This document shows positions 23,962-31,877 of a stretch of DNA of 36,933 nucleotides, piece after piece. This DNA is from a virus. The DNA is taken from positions 1 through 36,933 of the IMG/VR virus record IMGVR_UViG_3300020472_002812; one strand, 5' to 3'. The notes beneath the pieces were generated by a model that did not search any database, was not told the DNA's origin, and saw only the letters and a program-made list of their open reading frames with translations. Within the stretch, counting starts at the first letter, position 1, and each line of letters starts with the position of its first letter. Made by a program: the position numbers and the translations under genes.

Positions 23962-24947
23962 TGAAGATATTAGTTACAGGAGTAGCAGGATTAATAGGTA
24001 GTCACCTTTGTGATAAGTTATTAGAAATGGGATGTGAGGTAGTTGGGGTTGATAATCTATCATATGGTAATACAGATAATTTACCAAATCACGATAATTT
24101 TACTTTTATAGAAGAAGATTGTACAGATGATTTTTGGAGATTATCAAAATATTGTATGTGTGAAGTAAGCTGTGATTGTAATTTAAGTGGATTTCATTAT
24201 GTATTTCATCTAGCCTCATACAAGAAAACATATCCCAAAGTTGGATTCGAGAACAAGGTAAGTTCATCAGATGTGATGTTAAATAATTCCAAGATGATAA
24301 AAAGGGTATCCGATTTTTGTAAAGAAGATGGTACACGATTAATATTCACCTCAACTTCGGATGTTTATGGTCATCACGAAACTTTCAATGAAAATGATGG
24401 GGTATCCATATCCAAAACAGATGTGGAAAGACAATCATATTCACTTGTGAAATTATTTGAAGAACAAGTTTTATTAAATCTATACAATCAAGGTGAATTA
24501 AATGTTAGTGTAGCGAGAATATTTGGATGTTTTAGTGAAAGGTCAAATAAGAAATGGAGTGGTGGACACATTCCATTATTCATTGATAGGGCACAAAACA
24601 ACGAGGACATTGTGATTCACGGAGATGGGAAACAAACAAGAAGTATGGCATATGTTGGGGATATAGTGGATGGTTTAATATCTATGATGGATAATTTTGA
24701 TGTGTGTAATGGTGATATTTTCAATCTTGGAACAGAAGAAGAAATGAGTGTGTTGGAACATGCAGAAATAATAAAAAAAATGACCGATTCGGAATCTAAC
24801 ATTATATTTATAAACGAGGAAGAAGCTCACGGAAATTATAAGGACATCCGTAGAAGAAAACCGAACCTTGATAAATCAAAAAAAGTATTAGGTTATAGTC
24901 CAAAAGCAGATTTTATAAAATCATTAAGAAGGGTATTAGATGAGTAA
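23961..24947 (+). CDS. Extended SDR nucleotide-sugar epimerase/dehydratase with Cys-rich insert
   Basis: 328 residues. VTGVAGLIGSHL (5-16) is the GxxGxxG NAD site, FHLASYKKTYP (82-92) the next core motif, TSTSDVYGHHE (130-140) the catalytic Ser/Thr strand, YSLVK (160-164) the Tyr160-x3-Lys164 pair, and ARIFGCF then GDGKQTRSMAYVGDI the sugar-binding parts. The ending RRRKPNLDKSKKVLGYSPK resembles UDP-glucuronate decarboxylase and GalE relatives. Residues 65-73 hold an unusual CxC-x3-CxC cluster (Cys65, 67, 71, 73) between strand 3 and strand 4, not usual in the family and possibly metal-binding. Whether it is an epimerase, decarboxylase or dehydratase cannot be settled by eye. Confidence 0.75.
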   Translation: MKILVTGVAGLIGSHLCDKLLEMGCEVVGVDNLSYGNTDNLPNHDNFTFIEEDCTDDFWRLSKYCMCEVSCDCNLSGFHYVFHLASYKKTYPKVGFENKVSSSDVMLNNSKMIKRVSDFCKEDGTRLIFTSTSDVYGHHETFNENDGVSISKTDVERQSYSLVKLFEEQVLLNLYNQGELNVSVARIFGCFSERSNKKWSGGHIPLFIDRAQNNEDIVIHGDGKQTRSMAYVGDIVDGLISMMDNFDVCNGDIFNLGTEEEMSVLEHAEIIKKMTDSESNIIFINEEEAHGNYKDIRRRKPNLDKSKKVLGYSPKADFIKSLRRVLDE

Positions 24948-25626
24948 GAAAGATAAATGGCCATTTTGGCCAGAAAAGAAAAAGCTTTCTGGAGATGAGT
25001 TGGCAGAACATCTTAAAAAAATAGATGACTTTCAGGTAGAACTTGATGTTGTTAAGTACAATCCTAAGTTATTTGAGGGGTATGATAGAATTGTAGTATT
25101 GGGCCCACAGAGAAGTGGAACTACCTTTACTGCTAAGGCAATCTCAAATACATTAGGTGAAGATTGGCATTATATTGATGAAGGTCAATTCAGAACCAAA
25201 AACACCAAACAATTTAAAGGTCTTTGGAAAAGAGATCATCATGTATTTCAGGCACCAGGCTTAACTCATCTAATCCACGAATATGCTGGTAAAAATGATT
25301 TGGTTGTATTTATGGTTAGGAGATGGTCAGATATACTGAGGTCGGTAAAAAGAATTTCACAAAGGGGCCCTACCAATTGGATATTGATGGATACGGTTTA
25401 TGATCTAAACAAACATCATTACCACTTTGTAGGAGAAGAATTCTACGATAATCATGTGGATAGAAATAGTTATTTTCTTGATGTGATTTACAAAATGTGG
25501 AAACACTATCAAAGTAAATTGATTCCAAATTATATAAATTTAGATTATGAATCGATGAGTAAACATCCAATGTGGATTGATAAGTTAGATAGGTTAAATT
25601 TTACATCAAAACAAACAAAGATATAG
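24940..25626 (+). CDS. P-loop sulfotransferase-like protein
   Basis: 228 residues, overlapping the epimerase gene by eight bases. IVVLGPQRSGTTFTAKAI (51-68) is the 5'-phosphosulfate binding loop ('PRSGTTxL' form), and VVFMVRRWSDILRSVKRI (122-139) is the 3'-phosphate site with Arg127/128 and Ser135. The rest is helical with a Trp-rich surface. Family members move sulfate from PAPS to sugars, lipids or proteins. The neighbours are nucleotide-sugar enzymes and glycosyltransferases, so a glycan O- or N-sulfation is most probable. No PAPS synthesis gene is visible. Length is close to the lower limit of the family. Pol-like kinases are excluded by the Arg/Ser pair. Confidence 0.75.
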   Translation: MSKKDKWPFWPEKKKLSGDELAEHLKKIDDFQVELDVVKYNPKLFEGYDRIVVLGPQRSGTTFTAKAISNTLGEDWHYIDEGQFRTKNTKQFKGLWKRDHHVFQAPGLTHLIHEYAGKNDLVVFMVRRWSDILRSVKRISQRGPTNWILMDTVYDLNKHHYHFVGEEFYDNHVDRNSYFLDVIYKMWKHYQSKLIPNYINLDYESMSKHPMWIDKLDRLNFTSKQTKI

Positions 25627-25631
25627 AAAAA

Positions 25632-26570
25632 ATGAAAATACTCTGTATAACTCCAGTAAAACATCTTGATGGGGTTTATGAAAAGTTACAATCGTATGGT
25701 GAGGTAATATACAAACCAGAAGTAGATAGAAATGAGCTAAAAATATTACTCGATACGACAGGAGCAGACTATTTATTTACGAATCCAAATAAACAAAATT
25801 TTATACTTGATAAAGAGGTTTTACAATTTGGGTTTTTAAAGGTTATCAATACCTGTTCAACAGGACTTAATCATATAGATACCAATTATTGTAAAGAGAA
25901 TAAAATAGATGTGTGGTCGTTGAAAGAAGATTACGAATTAATAAACGACCTACCATCAACATCAGAATTAGCATTTGGTTTAATGATGTCATTGTTGAGA
26001 AACATACCAAAATCATTTCATTCAGTAAAAGATGGTAATTGGGATTACGAACCATATGTTGGACATCAAATCAAAGGTAAGACCATTGGTGTGATTGGTT
26101 ATGGTAGACTTGGTAAGATTATGTGTAAGTTGTTTGATGGTTGGGGAGTTAAGTTATTAGCAACAGACCCGTATGAAAGAATCATAACAGCAAGAGGTGT
26201 TCCGTTAGATGAATTATTGGAAAAATCTGATGTGGTTTTCCTACATACTCATGTTACAGATGATACTCGTGGTATGGTAGATGAAGAATTTTTATCTTAT
26301 ATGAAGGAAGGAAGTTATTTGATAAATACGGCCAGAGGTGAGTTAGTTGATGAGAAAGCGATTATAGAATCAATTGAATGTGGTCATCTAAAAGGTTATG
26401 GAACAGATGTAATCAAAGATGAGTTCGGTGACATTCAAAATAGTAAATTAGTAGAGTTCTCAATGAATCCAAATAACAATGTAGTAATCACACCACATAT
26501 TGGTGGGATGACAATCGAAGGACAAACAAAGGCCTATCATTGGGCAATAGGAAAATTTAAAAATGAGTAA
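25632..26570 (+). CDS. D-isomer-specific 2-hydroxyacid dehydrogenase
   Basis: 312 residues, six bases after the previous stop. CSTGLNHID (75-83) is the substrate loop, TIGVIGYGRLGKIM (151-164) the NAD GxGxxG site with Asp179 after strand 2 (NAD preference), INTARGELVDEKAI (231-244) provides catalytic Arg235, and TPHIGGMT (287-294) the catalytic His289; a Glu lies at 264 in the usual 'D(V)F..E' region, so the triad seems intact. Family members reduce 2-keto acids (phosphoglycerate, lactate, formate-type). In sugar clusters some convert serine- or glycerate-related precursors or oxidise keto acids. Its role in the phage could be NADH or 2-oxoglutarate balance for the WbpB-like enzyme, or making a hydroxyacid glycan substituent; both are guesses. 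Confidence 0.85.
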   Translation: MKILCITPVKHLDGVYEKLQSYGEVIYKPEVDRNELKILLDTTGADYLFTNPNKQNFILDKEVLQFGFLKVINTCSTGLNHIDTNYCKENKIDVWSLKEDYELINDLPSTSELAFGLMMSLLRNIPKSFHSVKDGNWDYEPYVGHQIKGKTIGVIGYGRLGKIMCKLFDGWGVKLLATDPYERIITARGVPLDELLEKSDVVFLHTHVTDDTRGMVDEEFLSYMKEGSYLINTARGELVDEKAIIESIECGHLKGYGTDVIKDEFGDIQNSKLVEFSMNPNNNVVITPHIGGMTIEGQTKAYHWAIGKFKNE

Positions 26571-27435
26571 TTTTAAAAAGAAACCACCAAACAACACTTG
26601 GTTACAAGGTTTACATCATGAAGTTATTTCTCCATCGCCGTCATTTGTCATTAGTAATTGGAAAATAAAAGGATGTGATTGGGATGGCCCTTATTATGCC
26701 GAGTGTGGTGAAGATGGAATATTAAAATATATTTTTACCTACATAGATGACAAACATAAATTTGCAGTGGATATTGGGGCAGCACATGGATATGGTGGAA
26801 GTAATATTAGAATGTTAGTAGATAAATATGGATGGGACACCACCGAGTTTGAATCAAGACCTATCAGAAAACCCAAGTGGTCAAGAGTTCATCCAAGTGT
26901 TAAAAAAATGATGGCATCACCTGATAATATATGTGAGAAGTTATTAAAATATAATACACCAGAGGAATTTGATTTATTATCTCTTGACATTGATAGTAAT
27001 GATTGGTATGTTTTGAAATCAATATTATATGGTGGGTTTAAACCAAGTGTGATAATATTAGAGTATAATCCTATTTTTAATAACAATCAAGAATATGTGA
27101 GAAACCTTAATATGAGATTCGAAAAGGATGGAACTTCAGCCTATGGGGCATCTCTGAGGGCATTTGAAAAGTTATTGAATCGATTCGACCACTCATTGAT
27201 TTGGAATTGTTATGATAATAAAAGGGGAGTACAATCTAATAATGCGATATTTTTAAATAATAAATTTATTAGAGATGATGATAAAATTTCTACCATTAAA
27301 GAATTACATCCCGAACCGTGGAAAGAACCTTGGAAAAATAATCCTATTAGTAATGAACCTAAAAAAATAATAGAAGAACTTGTAAGAACTAAAATTATGA
27401 AAAAATTAACAGAGGAAGATTATGAAGTTAGTTGA
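26563..27435 (+). CDS. FkbM-family-like SAM methyltransferase
   Basis: 290 residues, overlapping the dehydrogenase gene by eight bases. FAVDIGAAHGYGGSN (67-81) is the SAM motif I (VDxGAxxG), and DLLSLDIDSNDWYVLKSIL followed by GGFKPSVIILEYNP is the FkbM-type 'D.lkiDveG.E..vl.G....rP.iilE' block, with Ser/Asn replacing the usual Gly. The early YYAECGEDGIL (44-54) is the 'Qyged.il' lead-in of this group. The C-terminal third is a helical, Trp-Pro-rich extension. FkbM enzymes O-methylate sugars or peptides. It fits a glycan-decorating role with the nearby sulfotransferase. The overlap of 14 bases with the next gene supports co-translation. Confidence 0.75.
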   Translation: MSNFKKKPPNNTWLQGLHHEVISPSPSFVISNWKIKGCDWDGPYYAECGEDGILKYIFTYIDDKHKFAVDIGAAHGYGGSNIRMLVDKYGWDTTEFESRPIRKPKWSRVHPSVKKMMASPDNICEKLLKYNTPEEFDLLSLDIDSNDWYVLKSILYGGFKPSVIILEYNPIFNNNQEYVRNLNMRFEKDGTSAYGASLRAFEKLLNRFDHSLIWNCYDNKRGVQSNNAIFLNNKFIRDDDKISTIKELHPEPWKEPWKNNPISNEPKKIIEELVRTKIMKKLTEEDYEVS

Positions 27436-28030
27436 TATATGTGGATTGGCAATAATACCAGCCAAGACAGATTCTAAAAGATTAAAAAAGAAGAATTTAA
27501 GAGTTATAGCAGATAAAACTCTCGTAGAGCATGCAATAGATTATGCTAAAAATTCAAAATTAATAAAATATATAATAGTAACAACCGAGTCAGATGAGGT
27601 TAGAGAGATAGTGAAGAAGTATGATGATGTTTTGGTTTACGATAGAGATGAAGATTATATGGGAGAAAGAGAAGTTGCAGATGTTTATGTAAATGTATTA
27701 CAAACAGACATCCCAACCTATACTGATAATCACATTCTCGAAGAAATTTCTCATGTGGTGGGAATACAACCCGACCATCCTGATAGAACAAATAGTGTGG
27801 ACGAGTTACTTGAATATGCCGTAGTTAATAAATATGACGACTTAGTTACTGTTGATTCAAGTGGAACTCGAAATGGTGCCGTTAGAATAACCAAGAAGGA
27901 TTATGTTCATATTGGTATGATGAGTCGTAGAGTTGGTAGTTATTTAGATGATTGTACCAATATTCATAGTGAAGAAGATTTGAAAAATGCAGAAAAGAAT
28001 ATACTAAAAGGAAAGTCATTTGTTGGATAA
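27422..28030 (+). CDS. CMP-sugar cytidylyltransferase (NeuA/KdsB-like)
   Basis: 202 residues. GLAIIPAKTDSKRLKKKNLR (8-27) is the CTP-binding 'iIPARggSkRlpgKN' motif, HAIDYAKNSKLIKYIIVTTES follows with the 'A..s..id.iivsTds' pattern, and VVGIQPDHPDRT (around 121-132) is the 'lqPtsPlR' sugar-binding loop, with His-Pro-Asp in place of Thr-Ser-Pro. It lacks a C-terminal phosphatase domain and is a little short (usual 220-250). The family activates 3-deoxy-ulosonic or nonulosonic acids (KDO, Neu5Ac, legionaminic, pseudaminic acid) as CMP-sugars. No NeuB synthase is present, but a DAHP/KDO8P-type aldolase lies 800 bases downstream. The 11-base overlap with the next gene ties them together. Confidence 0.75.
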   Translation: MKLVDICGLAIIPAKTDSKRLKKKNLRVIADKTLVEHAIDYAKNSKLIKYIIVTTESDEVREIVKKYDDVLVYDRDEDYMGEREVADVYVNVLQTDIPTYTDNHILEEISHVVGIQPDHPDRTNSVDELLEYAVVNKYDDLVTVDSSGTRNGAVRITKKDYVHIGMMSRRVGSYLDDCTNIHSEEDLKNAEKNILKGKSFVG

Positions 28031-28835
28031 ATTCATAAAACATTCGGTAGGTGATATTAAGAAAAATATTATTGAAAAGGAAGGTTGGGGTTCGTATTTT
28101 ATTGTGGATGATTTTTTACACGATGAAGTATTTGATGGATTAAGTAAAGACCTTGAGGAATTAAAGAATAAGGATATTTACACCATAGAAGAATCTCCAC
28201 GAATTTGGAGAGAACAAGAAACACCAGGAACTAACTTGTGTGTTGGTGGTGCAGGTGAGAGTATAAATTCTTTTGATAAACTTTTTGTTGAAAGTTATAA
28301 TTGGAAAAAGTTTGTAGAGTGTATTTATACTGATGAGTCTTATAAATACTTTCACGATATTTTTTCAGAAACCACGACATATAACTTTAATGTATCACAA
28401 GATGATATTGATGAGGGTTATGTTGGTTGTAAAATAAGTTGTCAAACAAATAACTATGGTGATATAATTCATCCTGATAATACCAATAAAGTTATATCCT
28501 ATCTTTACTATGTGGATAATAATGGTTGGGAAGAAGTTTCAGAAGGTGGAACTGATTTTTGGTGTGTAGAAGAAGATGAGGTTCAGTATGATAAAGACCA
28601 AACTTCTATGGATTGGAAATATAGATTAGGTCGTTATAGTGATAGACCACATTCACTCAGACTTGATGAGGCAGAAAAAATTAAATTATTTGAATCTATA
28701 AAATTTAAACCAAATAGATTAGTGGGGTTTGTAAGAACAAATACTTCTTACCATTCAATCCCACCAAGAATCTTACCCGAAGGGGTTACAAGAGATTGTT
28801 TTCAAATTAATATTTGGAACTACAATAGGAGTTAA
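28020..28835 (+). CDS. 2-oxoglutarate/Fe(II)-dependent oxygenase
   Basis: 271 residues, starting at TTG 28020 (or the adjacent TTG 28023) after AAGGAAAG; no ATG lies anywhere near. YGDIIHPDNTNKVISYLYYV (146-165) carries the HxD metal pair His151 and Asp153, GGTDFW (176-181) the beta-strand after, and LVGFVRTNTSYHSIPP (234-249) the second His245, with a basic residue (Arg258) about 13 residues on for 2-oxoglutarate. This is the prolyl-hydroxylase/PhyH-like jelly-roll layout. Such oxygenases hydroxylate sugars, amino acids or bases. Here it lies between the cytidylyltransferase and the aldolase, suggesting a hydroxylated sugar acid, but protein or lipid substrates are possible. Use of 2-oxoglutarate links it to the WbpB reaction only by coincidence. 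Confidence 0.75.
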   Translation: MLDKFIKHSVGDIKKNIIEKEGWGSYFIVDDFLHDEVFDGLSKDLEELKNKDIYTIEESPRIWREQETPGTNLCVGGAGESINSFDKLFVESYNWKKFVECIYTDESYKYFHDIFSETTTYNFNVSQDDIDEGYVGCKISCQTNNYGDIIHPDNTNKVISYLYYVDNNGWEEVSEGGTDFWCVEEDEVQYDKDQTSMDWKYRLGRYSDRPHSLRLDEAEKIKLFESIKFKPNRLVGFVRTNTSYHSIPPRILPEGVTRDCFQINIWNYNRS

Positions 28836-28836
28836 A

Positions 28837-29667
28837 ATGAACGAGTATATAAAAACATTAGTAGACGCTAAAAAATTAGATATTTCATTACAACCTGATA
28901 GATGGAAATTCGATAGTAATCCATACATCATATCAGGTCCGTGTTCGGTTGAATCAGAAGAAATGATTGTTGATTGGGCACACAAAATGAAAGATGTTGG
29001 TGTTAATGCACTAAGGGGTGGAGCATACAAACCATGTACATATCCGATAATGGAAGAAGTTGGTGATGATGGATGGAAAGAAGGATTACGAGAAGATGGA
29101 CTAAAATATTTGAGAATAGCAAGTGTAGAGACTGATTTACCAATCGTTTCGGAAATTATGGACGCTAGTCAAATTAATGAATTGACTATGGATTGTATCG
29201 ACATAGTTCAAGTTGGAACTCGTAATTTCCAAAACTATACATTGTTAGATGCATTAGGTGAGTTGGATATCCCAATCCTATTGAAACGAGGAACTTGGGG
29301 AACGATTGATGAGATACTTGGAGCAGTGGAAAGGATATTGGTCGGTGGTAATGAAAAGGTAGCAATATGTTTAAGGGGTGTAGTAGGAGCACCATCCTAT
29401 CGTCATGTGTTTCCATCTATCAGATGGGCACCTGACTTGATGATGATACCAGCACTAAAAGAATTGTGTGATATACCAATTATTTATGATCCAAGTCATG
29501 CAACAGGTTACAGAAACTTTGTTCCAGCAATATCAAGAGCAGCAATGGCAGCAGGAGCAGATGGTTTGATAGTAGAATCACATCCAAATCCAACAGAATC
29601 GATTAGTGATGCTGACCAAGCCATTTCTTTAGAAACATTGAAAGAAATTATGGATAGTATAAAATGA
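28837..29667 (+). CDS. DAHP synthase / KDO8P synthase family aldolase
   Basis: 276 residues, the usual size for a type I-beta DAHP synthase or KdsA. IISGPCSVESEE (31-42) has metal ligand Cys36, NALRGGAYKPCTYP (57-70) the PEP-binding Arg60 and Lys65, VQVGTRNFQNYTLL (124-137) and ILLKRGTW (147-154) the substrate site, IYDPSHATGYR (216-226) His221, and DGLIVESHPNP (242-252) Glu247 with Asp258 following. The 'KPRT' motif is changed to KPCT, and the 'ERG' region reads LRGVVGAPSYRH, both unusual. The enzyme condenses PEP with erythrose-4-P or arabinose-5-P. Proximity to a CMP-sugar synthetase favours a sugar-acid role over aromatic amino acids. Start ATG follows AGGAG. Confidence 0.8.
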   Translation: MNEYIKTLVDAKKLDISLQPDRWKFDSNPYIISGPCSVESEEMIVDWAHKMKDVGVNALRGGAYKPCTYPIMEEVGDDGWKEGLREDGLKYLRIASVETDLPIVSEIMDASQINELTMDCIDIVQVGTRNFQNYTLLDALGELDIPILLKRGTWGTIDEILGAVERILVGGNEKVAICLRGVVGAPSYRHVFPSIRWAPDLMMIPALKELCDIPIIYDPSHATGYRNFVPAISRAAMAAGADGLIVESHPNPTESISDADQAISLETLKEIMDSIK

Positions 29668-30332
29668 AATATTCCGTTGTAATTAGAAATCGAAATGAAG
29701 AACGATATATAGGACATTGTATTCAATCTCTTGTAGATTTTTTAGGAGATGATATTCAGATTATATTGGTAGATAATGAATCTACTGATAATTCTATTAG
29801 GATTGTTAATACATTTGACTATTTAAAAATTAATAAAATGGTAGTTAAGAAAAACTCGTATTCACCTGGTCATGCATTAAACAAAGGGATACAGATGTGT
29901 GATAATCCAACCACAATAGTTATATCTGCACATTGTGAAATTACAAAGTTTGGTCGGTGGGATGAACAAGAATTAAATAAAACAGAAAATCCAATGAATG
30001 GTGAAGGTGTCGTCGCCGTATGGGGTAAACAGATACCAATATGGGATGGTAAAAAGGTAACACCAAGATATCTTTGGTCAAATTTTGGTGATGAACAAAA
30101 GGTAAATCATTTTTGTAAATCAGAAAAACGACATTTCTTCCATAATGCATTTTCAATATTTGATACTGAATTTGTTAAGGAAAATAAATTTGATGAGAGA
30201 TTGAGTGGTAAAGAAGATAGATATTGGGCAACAGAGCAGATTAAAAATGGATATAACATAATTTATAATCCATATTTTATAGTGAAACACCATTATACCG
30301 ATAATGGGGCAACTTGGAAAGGGGTAGGTTAG
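29664..30332 (+). CDS. GT2-family glycosyltransferase
   Basis: 222 residues in an ATGA overlap with the aldolase gene. VVIRNRNEERYIGHCIQSL (5-23) begins the GT-A fold, IILVDNESTDNSI (33-45) is the UDP-binding loop with the 'D.sSTDgT' form, SPGHALNKGIQM (67-78) the acceptor-side helix, and VISAHCE (86-92) replaces the DxD motif, as in the group where this is 'lSaHc'. LSGKEDRYWATEQIKNGY (around 189-206) holds the catalytic 'ED' helix. This subgroup is common in enterobacterial and phage surface glycan clusters. It probably adds one sugar to a chain. The next gene starts with the last base of its stop codon. Confidence 0.85.
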   Translation: MKYSVVIRNRNEERYIGHCIQSLVDFLGDDIQIILVDNESTDNSIRIVNTFDYLKINKMVVKKNSYSPGHALNKGIQMCDNPTTIVISAHCEITKFGRWDEQELNKTENPMNGEGVVAVWGKQIPIWDGKKVTPRYLWSNFGDEQKVNHFCKSEKRHFFHNAFSIFDTEFVKENKFDERLSGKEDRYWATEQIKNGYNIIYNPYFIVKHHYTDNGATWKGVG

Positions 30333-31195
30333 TGAAGATAAGTAAAACAATTGGAATAGTAGGTAACGGATTTGTAGGGAGTGCTGTAAGATACGGATTC
30401 TCTCCAAATGTAGGAGTTGATGCTGAAGTAAAGGTCTATGACAAGGACCCTAACAAATCAACTCATATGCTACGAGATGTGGTAGATAGTGATGTGATAT
30501 TTCTATCAGTTCCAACACCATCAAATTCAGATGGTTCGATGAATGTGGATATAGTCGATAGTGTTTTGGGTGATATAAGTCAATACGCAGACTTATTTGA
30601 GGTTGGTATTATATTATTAAGGTCAACCGTAACACCTGGCACCACAAGTAATTTACAAAAAAAGTATCCAAATTTAAGGATAGTGTTTAATCCTGAGTTT
30701 CTAACTGAAAGGTCAGCTAACTTTGACTTTATCAATCAGAGTAGATTTATACTCGGTGGTAGTTCAGATGATGTGATTGAGGTTAGTGAATTATTTAGAG
30801 AAAGATTCGGTTCAACTTTATCAATCATAGAAACCAACTATGAAACTGCAGAGATGATTAAGTATATGACTAACACATTCTTTGCCACTAAAATATCATT
30901 CTTAAATGATATGAAATTATTGGCAGATAAATGTGGTGTTATTTGGAAAGATGCAATTGAAGGTTTTGTCCGTGATGGTAGAGTCGGACATTCACATTTA
31001 GATGTTCCTGGTCATGATGGTAAGTATGGATTTGGTGGAAGTTGTTTTCCCAAAGACATACAGGCGTTAATTAACTTTGGTGAGAGTAATGATGTAGATA
31101 TGAATGTATTAAAAGGTGCTTGGGAAACCAACTTGAAGGTCAGACCTGAAAGGGATTGGGAAAAATTAAAAGGGAGAGCAGTAGTAGATGAATAA
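30332..31195 (+). CDS. Short UDP-sugar 6-dehydrogenase (WbpA/Ugd family, lacks C-terminal domain)
   Basis: The GTG at 30332 follows AAAGGGG and overlaps the previous stop by one base, giving 287 residues; a TTG 18 bases upstream is less likely. TIGIVGNGFVGSA (6-18) is the NAD site, VIFLSVPTPSNSDGSMN (55-71) the 'fi.VpTP....d.s' block, RSTVTPGTT (97-105) next, NPEFLTER (120-127) follows, and FGGSCFPKDI (234-243) holds the nucleophile Cys238, with Lys187 in ATKISFLND. Everything after about residue 285 is missing, although the family normally has a third domain (total 400-440 residues) that closes over the UDP-sugar. It could provide UDP-GlcNAcA for the 3-dehydrogenase or UDP-GlcA. The stop overlaps the next start by eight bases. 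Confidence 0.75.
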   Translation: MKISKTIGIVGNGFVGSAVRYGFSPNVGVDAEVKVYDKDPNKSTHMLRDVVDSDVIFLSVPTPSNSDGSMNVDIVDSVLGDISQYADLFEVGIILLRSTVTPGTTSNLQKKYPNLRIVFNPEFLTERSANFDFINQSRFILGGSSDDVIEVSELFRERFGSTLSIIETNYETAEMIKYMTNTFFATKISFLNDMKLLADKCGVIWKDAIEGFVRDGRVGHSHLDVPGHDGKYGFGGSCFPKDIQALINFGESNDVDMNVLKGAWETNLKVRPERDWEKLKGRAVVDE

Positions 31196-31877
31196 AAATG
31201 TTATCTATACGGCAATATTTGGAGATTACGACCATTTAGAAAAACCTAAGTTTATTCCTGATGGATTTGATTTTATATGTTTTACCGATACCAATATCCA
31301 ATCAGACTTTTGGGATGTTAGACAAGTAACACCATTGTATGATGATTCCACGAGAAACGCCAGAAAATTTAAGATACTACCACATAGGTATTTACAGGAT
31401 TATGATATCAGTATTTGGACAGATGGAAATCAACATATTGTTGGAGATTATAATGAATTAATTAAATCTCATTTATCAGATAAAAATCTTGCCTGTTATG
31501 ACCACAATCAATGTCGTTTAGATCCGAGAAATTGTGTATATGAAGAAGCAAGTGCCATACTTTGGTTAGGTAGAAACAACAATAATGTTTTTAAGGATAA
31601 TCCTGAATTGATTGAAAAACAAATGAAAAAATATGCAGGTGAAGGTTATCCACCTAAAAACGGATTGATAGTTTCTGGTGTAATGATGAGACGACATAAC
31701 GAAGATGATGTAAAAAAGACTATGGAGAAGTGGTGGGAAGAATTGAAATACGGAAGTAAAAGAGACCAATTAAGCTTCGACTACTCTGTTTATAAGACTA
31801 AGTTAGAGTTTAATTACTTAGATGGTGATATACGAGATGATGGTTACACATTAGAGGTTAGACATAAACAAAAATGA
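31188..31877 (+). CDS. DUF616/TOD1-MUCI70-type glycosyltransferase
   Basis: 229 residues. VIYTAIFGDYDHLEKP (5-20) is the family start 'vvYTaifG.yD.l..p', DFICFTDTN (28-36) is the second strand, RNARKFKILPHRYLQDYDIS (56-75) the 'R..K.lphr..p.y..siW.Dgn' lead, and IWTDGNQHI (76-84) the DxN/DGN site. The C-terminal half contains a Met-Arg-Arg and a Trp-Trp helix (MEKWWEEL) and a closing DQLSFDYSVYK, typical of this family's end. The fold is GT-A like. The plant TOD1/MUCI70 relatives act in pectin or mucilage synthesis, and bacterial members lie in LPS/capsule clusters. A retained transferase function is likely. Confidence 0.75.
   Translation: MNKNVIYTAIFGDYDHLEKPKFIPDGFDFICFTDTNIQSDFWDVRQVTPLYDDSTRNARKFKILPHRYLQDYDISIWTDGNQHIVGDYNELIKSHLSDKNLACYDHNQCRLDPRNCVYEEASAILWLGRNNNNVFKDNPELIEKQMKKYAGEGYPPKNGLIVSGVMMRRHNEDDVKKTMEKWWEELKYGSKRDQLSFDYSVYKTKLEFNYLDGDIRDDGYTLEVRHKQK

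Noticed and set aside
27422-29667. Sialic acid (Neu5Ac) synthesis pathway
   Set aside because: The cytidylyltransferase alone is not enough; the aldolase is of the DAHP/KDO8P family, not NeuB, and the 2-epimerase lacks a kinase or hydrolysing context.
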